A DNA stretch of 64,000 bases from Steinernema hermaphroditum (Eukaryota; Nematoda; Chromadorea; Rhabditida; Steinernematidae). Both the position numbers and the translations under genes were made by a program. The notes under the pieces are model-generated. The model searched no databases. It was not told the origin of the DNA and saw only the letters and a list, made by a program, of their open reading frames with translations. Positions 9,316-23,012 of the stretch are shown piece after piece (the first letter of the stretch is position 1; every line of letters begins with the position of its first letter). The stretch lies in the NCBI GenBank assembly GCA_030435675.1, contig CM059623.1, positions 13,672,092 through 13,736,091 on the forward strand, read 5' to 3'.

Positions 9316-12300
9316 CTAATTATGAGCGTCGGCGGCGTTGTGGATCGTTTCGATTAGGGCTGCTTGTTGCCGCCGGCGTTGACCCGTGGCATATCGGATT
9401 TGTTGGAATAGACCGCTGATTTCGGATGCACAGTTGGCGAAGTCGTGGCTCCAGAACGCGTACTGCTCGTCGTTGACCAGGTGCGCGAGGGTGGTGACGA
9501 CGCCCCATGGGTGAGGCGGGCGACAGACCGCTCGTTCGAAGAGCGCTCTGAAAGTGAAGGGATTAGTCTGCTGTCTAAATTTCATCTAGATTTTATATTG
9601 ATGTCTGTGTTTACAGAGTGCCTACAACATGCCCTAGCTCACAGTTCTATAGACGTCTGCCTCTTGTCTCATTTTCTGCGTCAATTGCAACGCTCAAAAT
9701 GTGTGTTTAGCCTGCAGATTTAGGTCTGGAAATCATCTCTCTTCGTCTGCGCCTACTGTTCCTGTTCGTTAGCCTCTACGATTCCAAAGCTTACCTAGCG
9801 ATCTGCTCCTGCACATGCTCGGAGGTGGACTCGCGGAAGATGTAGAGAAGCGCCATGCTGAAGTAGTTCGTTTCGGAGTTCGCGTAGCGAAGCTGATTGG
9901 TCATGGCGTTGAAGAGAAGATAGCGTCCCTCGTTGCAAAATTGCACGGCGAGATTCTGCAGCACGTCCATGTAGGAAGTGGCGCCGATGGTGCTGAAGTG
10001 GATCTCGTGGTTCTGCTTGCGGTGGAACTTGATCGCCTCTTTGCCCACGTAGAGGACAATCGTGTTCAGCAGGGGCACGTTGTATTTGCCTCTTTTCTCG
10101 TTGTTGATCTGAAAGTGGTTGTGTTGAAAAGGAGAACTTCATAAGTTGGATGCAATACTGAGCCTTTCAGGTAGCTGTGCCCCGGCCCTTGCACCCCTCC
10201 CCGTCCTGCCGCCTCCCCAGTTGCTCCAGCTCCTCCTCCCCCTGTGGATGTGGGCGTAACGTCCGTAAGATCACCCTGAAGGTAGGTCTGCGTCCTTCAC
10301 TACTGAGGTCCTCGACCCTTCCTCAGTCACCCCTTGGCCACCCGCTCACTTACTTTCAAGATGTTCCGAAGCTGTGTGAGGTAATTGACGGGCGTGCGAT
10401 TGTCGAGGTAGTTGTCGAGTTCGGCCTTGTGCTGCAGGAACGTCTTCTCTTGAAAAACGATCTCCTCCTCAAACGACGACATCACCGGGTCGTTCTTCAG
10501 AAGCTCGATGTTGGCGACCGAGTCGATGTCGTACGGGTCCGCGTTGAACTGCTTGAACTCCAGTGGCGCCGCCGCGAGAACACACGTGCGCAAATGGAAA
10601 CAGTTGGGCGGAATGATGTCACAGAAGCTGTGATGGTGCTCGTAGAAGACGGTCGGGTACTCGTGCGAGATGAAGTACATCACGAGGTTCGTGCCGTTGA
10701 GCAGCTTCTGCATCGACGGCATCTTGACGTTGATGTCGCGCAGGAACGGCAGCAAGAAACGGAGCTGGCATTGTAGGAACTTCGCGTAGAGATGGCGCAT
10801 CAAAGGAGCCTGCTGCGCGTCAGGGTACTGTAGGTACCGACTCATCACATCTCCGTTTCCGACGACATTGAACCAGCCGAAGGCGAAGCGGATGTACTTG
10901 AGTGGTGAGGTCAGCTCGAGCACTTCGGCGAACAAGGTCATCACTTCGGCGACGTTGAGGACCGATGGATTCGATTCGGTGAAGAGCTTGAAGTAGGTCT
11001 TCAGCAGGAAATCGTACGGGTAGCCGTAGAAGTCGAAGTTGCGCTCTTTGTGGTCAAAGCTGAGGGCTTGGATGGTCGCGTCCAAGGCAACGCGGAGAAG
11101 CATGAGACGGTCATTTGGCTCCGGGAACGTCAATACGATTTGCCTTAAATTACATAAAACATGAGCTTAAGTGAATTTAGTTCTTACCAGATCATACGAG
11201 GGAATGTCTTGATGAGAAGGTTGTTCGGCGTAGCGCCGTTGCTGCTGGCGCTCTTGAACACCTCATAGGCCTGGTCGACGACGTAGCGCGTGGCCGAGCG
11301 AATGAGATCTTGGACATTTTTCGGCGTCTTGATATTGCACTGATTGATCTGGAATGAAGAATGATTCTTGGGGTTGTAAAGACCTTCGATTTCAACAAGG
11401 AAAGCTAGGATACCGTACACTTAACCCCTCTATCCCGGTTCCCCATTTGATGGTCGAGAAGCGTTGCAGTTTCAAAATTTAATATACTACTTTGACACAC
11501 CATGGTTATTTCAACAGGCACATTTCAGGCAAGACACATGCCCACTAAGATAGCTTCAAATTCCTTACCACAGTCTGAAACTCGAGCAGTCCCGTTTCCG
11601 GCTTGTTGACCTCGAAGTCACGCCACTTGTTCACGATCATCTCCGCCTTCACCCGCAGTGGGTCCGTGTTCAGCACGTAGCGCTGTCGGATTCTGTCGGA
11701 GAGGGCCGCGCTCGCCGGCAGCATCTTCTGCACCGACGTCTGCACGTTGTTGTTGGCAATGGCGCAGAAGAGGTGCTGCAGGTACTTGTAGATCTGCTCC
11801 TGGCTCGTGTCTTGAGCCTGCTTGATCACGTATTCGTCGTAGCTGGCCGAGCTGAGCAGATCGGAGCAGAGGAGGAAGGCGATCGCCTCGGCGTTTAGCG
11901 CGCAGTCGTGCAGCTTGTAGTGGATGATGGTGTTCGTCACCACGTTGATGACTTCGAGGTGGAGCAGCTCGATCATCAGACACTTGCACAGTCCGATGAA
12001 CACTTCTCGTAGAATCTGCGACCATCGCGGCTTCTCGTTGGTGTCTGAAATGCGCGATTAGTGGACAAATTTGGACAGACTACTGTATACCGTGAATCTG
12101 TGAAGGAGGTCGTTCGCCTTCGTATCCACAGAGGAAGTAGTAGACCGCGTGCTGGACCAGCTGAGTCATCGTCTGTTTGTCGATGGGCGAGTTCATGACA
12201 TCGCCAATGTACTGGTTGAGGGTGCGCAGCTCTCTCAGCGCTCGGTCCTCCGGGTCCGAGCTCTTCAGCACCTTTTCCAGATTGGTCAGGATGACGTTAA

Positions 12301-15300
12301 GATTGCGCGAGAACGGGTCGTAGGATCGCGTTTCGTTCAGATTCCTTCGACAGATGATGAAGTTCTGGTAGACCTTCTGCGTCCTGAGCGGATTGTTTCT
12401 CAGCTGTTCCGGGAAGTTCGGGGGTAGCGCCGAGTAGTCTGGACGGAACGTTCCACTGAGGCGGGTCTCGATTTCCGGATTGAGTCGGGTGAGCACGTCT
12501 TTGCGCGTGGAGTCGCCGATGTTGTTGAGGATCATTTGGGTGATCACTTCAACGTTGTCTTCGGCCAGTTTGTTGGCGGCCTCGTCGGCCATGTATTGAG
12601 AGATCTGCAAGAAGGGGCGGGTTAGGAATGCTTGATAAGGGGCATAGGATTGAGGGTCTCATAAGCAGAATTCTACAGGGCTATAGAAGACAGATGACTA
12701 AATGGAAGGCGTGGAATCGTCTTAGACTTTTAGACACTTTTTTGGAAGATCGAAAGGACCTAAGATAAAGAACACCCTTCTGAATCCTCGTCAATGTTTT
12801 GAGGAGACGATGTTCTCCTAGTGACTTTAGAGGGACTTTCGGAACATTGACTTTCTGAGCTTCTCTCTTCGCCCGACCGTCTTTTCCTCTCTACTTACCT
12901 GATTCCCGTTGACAGCATCACGGAACACTTTGTACATCATGGAGATCAAATGACACTTGAACTCGAACTGCGCCGATGCGGCGGATAGGGCTCGACTCAT
13001 CTCCGACGCCGATCGCGTCATGTTCTCCGCCTTGGGGTCGAAGGCGAAGTCCTTCCGGATCAGCTCCTCGATGGGTCGGATGCTTGGCTGGATGGCGCGG
13101 CGACACACCAACTGCACCATCTTCTGGAAATCGTCCGATCCGATGAACTGTCGATAGGCGGCCCGAATCGACTCTTTCAGCTGCGGATGGTGCCGGAACA
13201 GTGCCAGGTGAGGGTAGATCTCCAAGCGACTGAGCAGCGCGTCCATTGGATTGGCGTCGGGTGGCGGTGGAGGTTGTGACTGAGGTGGAAGAGGGGGAAT
13301 GTTTGAAGGGGCGAGTGTGGGAGGAATTGCCGCGATCGGCACCGGAAGCGGACTGCCACCTCTGGAGGAGTAGTGATCGGGTCTCATGACTTGAGGGATC
13401 GGCGACGACGACGCCGAAGAGCCGTAGGCGTCGTAGTTGGGAACTATCACTTCCGGAGGGTAGCTGTTCAGCGGAGGCTCGTAGAGCTGAGGCTTCAGGT
13501 TCTGCAGCATTTCGGTGTCTTTGAGTAACCCGCTTTCCGTGCTTAAAGCTCGAAGTTCGATATTCAGATACTTGCAAAGAAGCTCAATCTCGAATTTTAG
13601 ATTGTTCTTCATGTTCGGAATGGAATGTATCTCGGCGAGGACGCCAAAAATGGGCTTAACCCAGGCGCACGTCGGGTGGAAAATCTGAAATTGGTGGATG
13701 TATATGAGAGAAACAGATTTCGGGCTTACCTCGCTCTTGGAGCAGGCATAGAGGAGTTTGGCCACGAAGGGAACGGCATAGTTGAGCTCATGCTCGCCCT
13801 TGTAGCTCGCCTCCAGAAGCAGTGACTTGATGTCCAGGTCCTTCATGTAAACAGGCTTATTCCTGACGATGGTCAAGTGACCGAGCCATGTACCCAGCGA
13901 TTTGAGGTGCTGTCGGTCGTTCAGCGTGGAGTTGGCGATGGGCGCGCACTTGTTGTTCTTCAGGAGAATCTTGATGGTGCGAAACGTCTCGCGGAAGACG
14001 TACGACTCGAACTTCTTGTGGCCGTCGGCGATGTGCGTGACGAAGCTGGCGTAGAGCGGGATGAAGTTGTACTGGCTGAGCACCCGGTGCATGACGAGGT
14101 TCTGCGCCAGCCACTGCATGAAATGCTCGCCGTACGAGTCGATCAGGTCCTTCATCTCCAGGACCTTCTGCGGCAGCTCCTGCATGGAGAGATTGTTGAA
14201 GAAGAAGGAGACTTGCTCGACGACGCTGATCGGCGGCGCCTTGATCGCCGTCCCGTTGCTCTCCTGTATCCGCATCAACGCGTCCACGTTCGGCGCGCTA
14301 AGGCTCATGCTCGCCGGCTAAACGTCGGATTTTTGCTCATCGCCGCACCGTCTACTCACCACGTCGTGCGTCTTGTGCTGCTTCATCATCTGTTGCTGTA
14401 TCACCTGGGGAGGGAGAGAGCGCTGCGCGCCCGAGACCACGTACTGTTTGAGCTGATCGGACAGTTGGTTGTAGTGCGCCATGCGCATGAGGTACTCGCA
14501 GAAGGGGCTCATCGTGTGCAGCTGATTCTTGATCTGGTTCAGCGCCAGTGTGCCGAACTTGAAGTAGTGCGCGTTCGCTTTGAGATCAGGGAAGTTGAAC
14601 GCTTCGGCGATTTTCTTCAATGCCGACGCGAGGTGGATGTCTTTTGTGCTGGAATGGATTCAGTTAGGGTTAGGGAGCAGGACTGTTTGTCACGGAATCG
14701 AGAAATATTATCAATTAGCCACAGAATTCCATATCTTAGCAGGCTCACAAACGCCGTCGTATTGTTGTCAAGTCTAAGAACGCACGCTCCCACGCATTAC
14801 TGCGACGGAACCATGTGAGAATTGCACTTAGACATTCAGAAACACAACAAAGGATGTGAGATGATATGTGCAGCACTTGGATAGTGAAAAAAGAACAGAC
14901 TGAAACTAACAGTAAAAGGTCGGTGTGGGATGGTTTCTGAACGTTAAGTGCTAAAGGATACATGGACCGCGCAATGTTTCAACCTATCATGTTATACAGG
15001 GTGGCCCAAAAAGGTCACTAAAAAGACCGAGATCTAGAAAACCATGCAGAAATTTAGACGAATGAGACCGATCGTTTTTGGTCATTTCCGACCGGTAACG
15101 CACGGATGTCCACAAAAATGACATTCCATCTAGATGCCTATGATATGATGAGAGTTATCTCAAATCCTTGAGGCGAAATAGGAATGGCTAGCGTAGTTCA
15201 ATCCCGTTTTGGCAGAAAAGATGTAAGAAGTCTTTGATGACAAAGATGATCGAGAGAGCACGATAAAACAACATCGCTCTTCAGGATCTTCGTTTACGAG

Positions 15301-16178
15301 TTCGGAACTATGGCGCCTTTAAACTGGGGATAAAAGGGTAAGTCCTTATAGCCACAGTTGAAGATTCAGAAGATGGAAGTAACCATTAATTCCACAGACA
15401 GGATCGGTGTCAATGCACTATTGGGGTAGCTATTGAACACGGACTTACTCAATGATATGTTCTCGAATCATTCCGCCGTAAATTTCGGCGACGATACTCA
15501 GTTCCTTGTCGGGATAATTGCGGAAATGCTGATACTCGTTAAAGAGATTCTGGATAATGCAAGTGAGGCAGTTCTAAAAAAGAGCACTTAGAGTCCCTTC
15601 TTCTCCAAAAGTCGCCCATACTGAGTCCTTTCTGTCGGCGGACATCTTCAGCCGCTTGAGCTCTTTGAGCGCCTCGTCGTGCGGTAGACGATCCTTGTCG
15701 GAGAATACCTGGCTGAAGAAGTGATTCGCGCGGTCCTGGATGTCGTCCGGGAACTCCTCCTTCGACACCGCCACGTTCTCCTTGTCCATGGCGGCCGCGC
15801 CATTGCCGTTCAGCATCTGCGGCGGCGGGGCGTCGAAGCCGTTGGGTGTTCCATTTCTGTGGTAGTCGATGGAGGGCGAGCTGGCGCCCGATCCTCGTTG
15901 GCGACTTCCGTTATCTGCAAATCCCTTAATTGCACGAGTCGAAATCCGGCGGCCAGCCTACCGAGCGGCGATCCCCAGCCGTCGTTGATCACGTGCGGCG
16001 CGGGCGGCAGCTGTACGGGGGCGCTGTGTGTGGCGCGATGCACGTGCGGATTGAGCACGTAGTTGTGGTGACCGTTCTGGTGCAAGTGGTACGACGGCGA
16101 GATGTGCCCGTTGAAGGCTTGGTGTACCGACGCCGGATTCGGCGGCGTCGACCCGTAGCCGAAGTCGTCGTTCGCCAT
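9316..16178 (-). CDS. CCR4-NOT scaffold NOT1, short form
   Basis: NOT1 is the cytoplasmic scaffold that holds the deadenylases and NOT2/NOT3 in the mRNA-decay complex. Twelve minus-strand exons: 15962-16178, 15622-15914, 15449-15573, 14360-14648, 13731-14317, 12899-13685, 12091-12604, 11569-12044, 11188-11348, 10354-11143, 9795-10108, 9316-9547; 1594 residues in frame. After a low-complexity start (1-110), residues about 115-300 match the HEAT/tristetraprolin-binding region (FNEYQHFRNYPDKELS), 310-540 the MIF4G deadenylase-binding domain (FVAKLLYACSKS), and 630-800 the DUF3819 CAF40-binding domain. About 1150-1570 is the NOT1 C-terminal domain, ending in RPPHPWGVVTTLAHL. Human CNOT1 has about 800 more residues at its N-terminus, which I cannot find. 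The in-frame codon before the ATG is TAA, and TTTCAG lies five bases upstream. Confidence 0.93.
14997..15020. mobile_element. Solo mariner-type terminal repeat in a NOT1 intron
   Basis: TA followed by CAGGGTGGCCCAAAAAGGTC inside the 800-nt third intron of NOT1. It matches the first bases of the mariner end at 50941. I see no partner end in the intron, so this is a one-ended remnant. Confidence 0.5.
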
Positions 16179-16917
16179 TTATTCTGAAATTAAAAACGTT
16201 TCGTAAAGTTCTACCGTTCGATTGGCCAATATTTTTGTCCCATGAAACCGGCTAACAGGCGATAAGAAGAAATATAAGGCAGTCTGGGCATATAGGTACT
16301 TGAAACGGACTTTAAGACAGCATGATGGAGGATTCAATTGCAAAAACAAGTCAAACTGGTCAAGTATAGGCCAGGTCAAGCCTATAAGGCAAAATTTGTT
16401 GGGCAGGCGAATAGACAGTAGCATGGTTAGACAGATCTTCTCACAGGTAAGCGTATCCCTACACGAAAAGCATACAAAAAATGGACAAGACCATGGAAAA
16501 TTCCAGCTCATATAGACAGAATCGCATCGCTGTTTCCGAACCTATGATATTTCCTATGTTCCTATCATATTAATCTTGGCTGATGCCTCGCAGCGATCTT
16601 CGAATAGCCACGGAAGAGCACCGATATAGACGTGATGTTTCCGTGAAAAATACATAATCACGCATCGGTCCGCTTCTGATGCGCGCACGAAGTCATTTTG
16701 GCCGGGATGGCAGGATTGCGCATTGCAAAGTCGGTCACACATTGTATTTAGCTGCGATTTTTGTGCTCGGCTCTGGCCGTCGTTTTCACTGAACTACGTT
16801 TGCTTCTTTCTTAAGATGAGATGAACTGTACTGTCAAAGATAATGCTTCCCTTTGTCTCTTGCAGGGTGACTTCTTATTAGGCTGTTTATGCGAGAGATG
16901 GCAAAATTCCTTATATA

Positions 16918-17045
16918 CAGGGGTGGCCCAAAAAAGAGCACGTAAACAGAAGCCATTCGGAAATTCAGGTCGGTCGCTTTATATCGCTTTTTAGCATCCT
17001 TTTTTCATTTTTCGACCGATTAATGATGCCGCATGGGCCATCCTG
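16918..17045. mobile_element. 128-bp MITE with mariner-type ends
   Basis: Starts CAGGGGTGGCCCAAAAAAGA and ends GGGCCATCCTG, inverted imperfect ends flanked by TA on both sides (16916-16917 and 17046-17047). It has no coding capacity and probably moved with a mariner transposase. The flank just downstream (about 17065-17130) is itself a repeat, found again at about 24120-24175 beside another solo end. Confidence 0.6.
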
Positions 17046-17059
17046 TAAAAATAGAGAAG

Positions 17060-17135
17060 CGTTGGTCTGTTTGGTGCGGTCGATTTCAGGCAACAGACAA
17101 ATTAGGGATACCGGCCGGCATCGAACCGACCCCAA
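17060..17135. repeat. Dispersed repeat, copy 1
   Basis: Shares a pattern (GCGGTCG...TTTCAG...CA..AGACAAATTAGGGAT.CCGGCCGGCAT) with about 24120-24175. Both copies lie directly after a mariner-type end, so the MITE and this flank may form one larger family. Confidence 0.5.
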
Positions 17136-17323
17136 CCGGTTTACAAACACGTTCACAATGAGCCACACAGACAGTTCCAACGCAGCGGTTCAATGCCACT
17201 ATGCCTTCAAGACCAATGGCTCACCAATCATTTAACGATTCTACCAACGTTGCCGCCCGCAGAGCTATGATGGCTTCATCCGAAGGGCCGTCAGGTCTTT
17301 CGTGTGTCTACCACCGTGTCTTT

Positions 17324-17393
17324 TTGGTGCTTAGGGCTACTTGGCCCTAGGGCTACTTGGCGATGCTTAGGGCTACTTGGCCCTAAGCACCAA
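17324..17393. repeat. Short palindromic repeat of GGGCTACTTGG units
   Basis: Bases 17324-17337 (TTGGTGCTTAGGGC) are the exact reverse complement of 17380-17393. Between them GGGCTACTTGG occurs three times. This looks like a small expanded palindrome. Confidence 0.75.
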
Positions 17394-20300
17394 GAAAGGC
17401 GCGAAATCGAGCACAGCCGTGTTTACTTAAATTATCATGCCAAGCACTGCATGACGATACTACGTGATAAGCATTGAAGATGATACACTGATGATTTTGG
17501 AAAAGGTTAAGGGTTAACACTATAAGTCGCCAACATACATTACACCAGATTCTTATCGCTTTATCTTAAAGCCCTCTCACTATCCTTCGGCACAGCTCTG
17601 TAGCGGACATGCAGACCGTCATGGATTCGGTGACAAACACCACTAATGTTCGACGATGTTGCAATCTCACGTTCCCTGACAGGTGTTGTGGTATGCTGTA
17701 TCCTGGCACGAAGATCGTTTCTCATCAATATGCCATTTGTTTGTGTGTCATATAAACGGCTTCAGATCATTTTACATTTTTGGTGATCCTTCACCACTCC
17801 CTCGTGGAATAACGAAAGGGGAAATGCCTTCCTTCAAAGGTGAGAATAAGCGAGTGCATTCCTCATTTCTGATATGACCATAAGTACTTGCCCAGTATCA
17901 CGTCAATAGATCTCAAATGTCCGCTTTCTCTACCCGGAAGCGAAGTTTCATCTTGTTAATTCGACGAAATCTCGGCGTTCCGCGAACGCCCTTATGACGC
18001 TCCAAAAGATTTGTATTTGTGCAGAATTTAGCGGACTAAAGCTCATGACAGAATTAAGATAATTTGATGCAAACATCTATTAGGCTCTGGCGTGTTTTTC
18101 GGGCTGAGAGCGAAGATGTGATTGCTATAGGCGGAATACGAGTTGTTTTTGAGGTAGTCGTCAGGGGTAAACATGAGACGTCAAAGATAATGGACGAAGA
18201 AGGAGAGGATAGAGTCCCAAGCCAAGGAAGGTCGACCTCTCATGGATAGAAGGGCCATTCCAATACCGATGGCATATGACGCTGCAAATTAGCTGCTCGA
18301 GCGACGCTGTTTACTGACTGGACCTGAATCAGGTACGAACCTATGCACTTTCAGTCCACTGTCCTTAAAAGAACAGGAGGTGGGTTGATACGATTAACTT
18401 ATAAAAGAGCATCTGGACATAGTCTCAAAACAGTAAGAAGTTTACCACCCCGAAGGTGAGCTGCGAAAGCCTTCATAGAAACAGATCACAGCAAAAGAAT
18501 CTTGTTTTTACCCTCCTGGAGAACTGTTCCAACCGTATTTAAAAATCAGGACAGTACATAGTGAGAAACGTCCCAGCTAAGGTCCACCAAGAGCGACTCT
18601 CTCCAGCTCTTTGATGTCGATACTTCTTCGTAGTACCATAGCAAAACCACAAAAGACAGTTCACGATCAGGCCGATGACGTCCTTCTAAAAAGGTCTTCC
18701 CCCAGGGAAAGGTTCCTTGAAAACAACGGAGATGGATCCGAGGGAATCAGGCAAAATAATGGCCTAAAAATGACGCCGCAATGGACCCCCATCAGACACA
18801 TTTATCCAATTTGTGACGACTTCACGGCAAAATAGAAGCAAATTACTCAGAAAACATCACCGCTTCTTCTAATCTCTTTCGTCCTTTTCAAGGAAGCCCT
18901 CGATAAATGCCTCTATTAAACCGAGAACGCCACACGTACTATTAAGAATACTGCATCCTTGAAAACAGTAGTTAAACTTTCCGAAAATAGCGTCCGCTTT
19001 GTTTTCACCCAAAAAGGGCCGTGACGCAAAAAAAATGCGATGCGCACACTACTCAATCGATATGGGGCGACAAGTAGCTTCTCGTCGGGGGTCCCCACGG
19101 CCATCCCACCACCGCTACGGACGGGAATCCGACGCTACGATGGAGGGAGAGGAATGAACGATGGCGAAAACACTTCGTTACAAAAATTTTTATGGCTAAT
19201 ATTTGGCACCAACGAAGTTAATCCACAAGAAATTGTTTGGGCACACCTTGGACTATTGAATACTGTAGACATTGCTAGATACACGTCTAATATGCCTCCA
19301 GTTCCCTACTATGAAATTGCAATGAAAAGAAATCTGTTCTTCCCAATGGGTCGGGGCGAGTCACACATGTCAATGCGTAAAGAACCACAGATTTGAAGAG
19401 TCCAGAAGATCAGCACGAAGAAGTAAACCTAATGTTCTGAAAGTTGCTGAAAACGAACTAACGAACAATTCGTATTTGACAGATTACAACGAAACGCTAC
19501 AGGCGCGGAGAAATCGAGCCTCAATGGTGATGAAGTCAGGTTTTAAATTGTAAATACAAGTGACCACACGCCATGCGAACTTTGTTTCGTTTAACGTTGA
19601 GTACACTCATTACTCTTTACGGTGTGCTTACTGGCTTCTTCTTGCTATAACTTAGAACAGGGACAGACTAGCATGAAGCTCAAGAATTCCATCTGATGTG
19701 CATCTAAATCTCAACAAATATGGTGATTTGGAAGCTGGATGGAAACTACTACTACTAGTCCAAGTATAGATGCCAGCAGAGCCGGACCCGGCATCTCTGA
19801 ATCCAACGAAGGTGCCAGAGGATAGGTATTGAGGAAACGAAATTTGTCTTTTGAGGACATGCTTTTAAGTTTTTTTTCTAAAAAAGTCCGCCATAGACAT
19901 GATATCAAACTTTGTAAAACCTGTTCCACAGATTTAAGACTGTGCCTTAGGAACAGATGAGCCGATCGATAGTAGTTTACAAACGCGAGAAACCGCGAGA
20001 CCCGGAGGCGACCGGTCGCGATCGAGTAAGGCTAAAGTACAGTTCTTCGGTTTCTGTTTTGTACGTGAGAACCCCAACGCCCTTGTCACGTGATGACCCG
20101 TCACTCCCACTCCTTACCTACTACAATCAATAATTAATTGGGGACGAGAAATGAATGACATAGCCGTTCTATGAAAGAGATCCGTGTATAGCACAGAGAA
20201 AAATGAGTATACGCAGTCAAGAGAGACGTAAAAACAGCCCGATCGATGGGGTCGGTAATAAGGCTTCTGACGTCTAGGAACGCAATTACAGAACGAAGCT

Positions 20301-22439
20301 CCAAGGAGAGGAGGACACCAAACCAAAAATGATGTACTCTGACTCAGCGCTTGTTTACAATGGAGAAATGGATTAATTAACAAAATCGCCCTTGTCACGA
20401 TCCGTTTTCCCGCCAGTTTTAAGAAGGCACGAAAGTATAGCGTGAGGGGACGAATGTAGCCATTTAGAGAAAGTCCACGGGCTCAGCCTGTAAACAACGT
20501 GGCAGGAGTAATTAATTTTCTGCTGCAAATGCCATAAATTGAAGCCGGAGCCTGTTTGCGGCTAAGAGTTTATACTCTACAGTGTGGGTGAATTATAGTT
20601 CTTGATGAATTGGAGCGCTTTAAAGCTAGTTTTATGGTGCTATAGAGTTGAAAAATCAGTGATAAAGCCGCTCATTTCGATTTCTTAACATGGACATTAG
20701 ACAGAATTTTTGTGTTCTTCCCATAGCGATCAAGTTATAGGCCACTTTTTCTGAAAATTGCACTTATAAACGTTCAAAAATTGTAAATGATCATGTGCCC
20801 TTTGCACTTATAAATATCAGGCATTAGTAAAAGTCTAAAAGTGCCTGAAAATAACAGATCTGACGTTTGGAGGATCACCCTAAGTTGATGTGAGTGACAG
20901 TCCTAAACTCAAAAGAGACCACCAAAAAGAGGATCTTTTCTTGATCAGATCGCTACGAAATGTCGCATCTGTTTGGGCTGAATCTGTATTGGAGTGTCCC
21001 TTCTGTCCATAAGAGATCGGCTCCGATTCTATCGTTTCCTTCTTCGTCCATTATCTTTGACGTCGCATGTTTACCCCCTTGAAGACTACCTCAAAAACAA
21101 CTCCTATTCCGCCTATAGCAATCATATCTTCACTGTCAGCCCGAAAAACACGCCAGAGCCTAATAGATGTTTGCATTAAATTCTCGGAAAGTCCTCAAGT
21201 TGAAACAACGCCTTCTACTTCTGGAACTTCTCAATTTCCACCCACCCGGCCCTCGCCGAACACCATCCACCCAAAGTGGCCCTGTAGTTTGTCACGGAGC
21301 GTCGTGGCGTGTTTTGGCACGGGGAATGTCGCAGCCGGGAGCGTGATGCGCATCGGGATTAATCGATAAGCTCGAGTCCGGCAGTGTCGCCACTGCCGTT
21401 CCGATGCATAAAGTCTCGGGCTACTCGTCGGAAATAACGCCTAAATTGGACGCTAGCTCTCGGAACTACTGCAGCTGGAACGCGAGTTGAAGTCACAAAG
21501 CGCTGTGTTCAGAGACGAATCTGAACGGAGGTTGATGAGGTCTCTAAATAAGAGTACCTACTGAAGTTGAGTACCTACATCTATCATCCAAAAACGTAGA
21601 AAACCTCAACATATCTTATGAAGTTTAAGCTGACTCTTATGGTGTCTTGTGATCGAATTAAAGCTCGGTGAAACGCCTTTTTCACAGAGTCCTGTTCGTT
21701 AAGGCTATATCTGAGTCGCTCAATCGCTATCTGCTCCGAGTCGCTACAATATGGAGCTGTCCAAGCCGTCCATACATACCAGTTCCATCAAAAGTACCTA
21801 TCCAAATTTGTTAACGGACATCTCTCAGTGTCCGTGGACTGATAAGAATCCAAATCGAATGGCAGCTTTCGAATCCGACTGGAAGTCAAATCTTTGTTTC
21901 TAGAATGAGGAATCTTCCAAGCAATTTATGATGAGATAAGATTCCAGCCTCTACATATCGTTGGATTCTTATGCTTCAAACGTCTAATACAGTCTGAAAC
22001 ACAAAACTAAGAACACACCAAGTTTTCGATGCTGTCTACGGTGTCAATTTGGGACTAAGGTTCATCTCTTTGCTTTAGTATCTTTGGGACTGACTGCGAA
22101 ATGTTCCAAAGCAATATTACGTCAGACTTCCACTCTGCACAGGAGTTAGCTGCAGGGGTAGGTCAAAGAACCCTATTCTGATTGCTAGAACGATGGCAAG
22201 CTACATAAGGACGCCATGCTTGATAGTAAATTGCCGATTTCCGAAAGAGAAGAATCGCCAGGAAGTTCGTTTTTAGAGAACTTCGTACCTCGAAGTTCGT
22301 TTTATTTCCGTGTCTATTAGAAGCCCGAGGAGTCGACCCATCGTCGGCCTTTAGAAACCCGAACATCGTTCCCGTTCACCTACCTGGTCTACGCCTAAAT
22401 CACTATTCCGGAAGCATTGAAATGGCCTTACGGCCGTTA

Positions 22440-22981
22440 TGTGCGGGCTGGCGAATATCAGACAAAGCGACAATTCCGAAATCTGCAAAATCAATCGAAG
22501 GTCAGCACATAGAAAATTGGCGTCGGGCCGGCCTAAAATTGGACATAATCACGAAGCGAACAAAAAATCGCGGAAATCGATCGGGACGAACGGTGGAGAT
22601 TTGCGAGGAAATGGCTCCCGATGCAAGGGGCGCCCGATGACGACCGTTTCGAAAGCGCTAATTGCGTGACTTTTCGGAAGAGCAGCAGCGAATTTTGCGG
22701 TGGTCAGAAGAAGAAGAAGACGAGCGTCGATTAAAACGTCGTCGGCGTCGACGATGGCGGGGAAGCTCGCAAAGTCGAAGGGGAGGTCGAAGCGGCGGCG
22801 ACGGCGGCGGCGGGAGACGAGGCGCGTAAGTCTATGCCGCGCTGCTGTGTTGCTGCTGTTGGTGTTGGGGTGGCGCTCGTCGGCGACGCCGGCGACGACG
22901 ATTGACCCACGCGGCGGCGGCGGCGGTCGCGCCACGACAGACAAAACGGAGCAGCGCGACCCAAAGAAGAAGTAGCGACCG

Positions 22982-23012
<31 letters not shown>

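Larger units (their letters stand above)
16179..22430. other. Gene-poor region upstream of NOT1
   Basis: No exon here can be supported by homology. It contains the 128-bp MITE, a palindromic repeat at 17.3 kb and scattered short frames without family features. I looked on the minus strand for the missing NOT1 N-terminal exons and did not find recognisable ones. Confidence 0.45.

Noticed and set aside
13877..14818. 313-residue plus-strand frame rich in Arg, Val and Leu
   Set aside because: It lies antisense to verified NOT1 exons and crosses their introns without regard to splice sites.
19040..19396. 118-residue frame in the gene-poor region
   Set aside because: No domain, no homologue in the window and no splice or start context that I could support.
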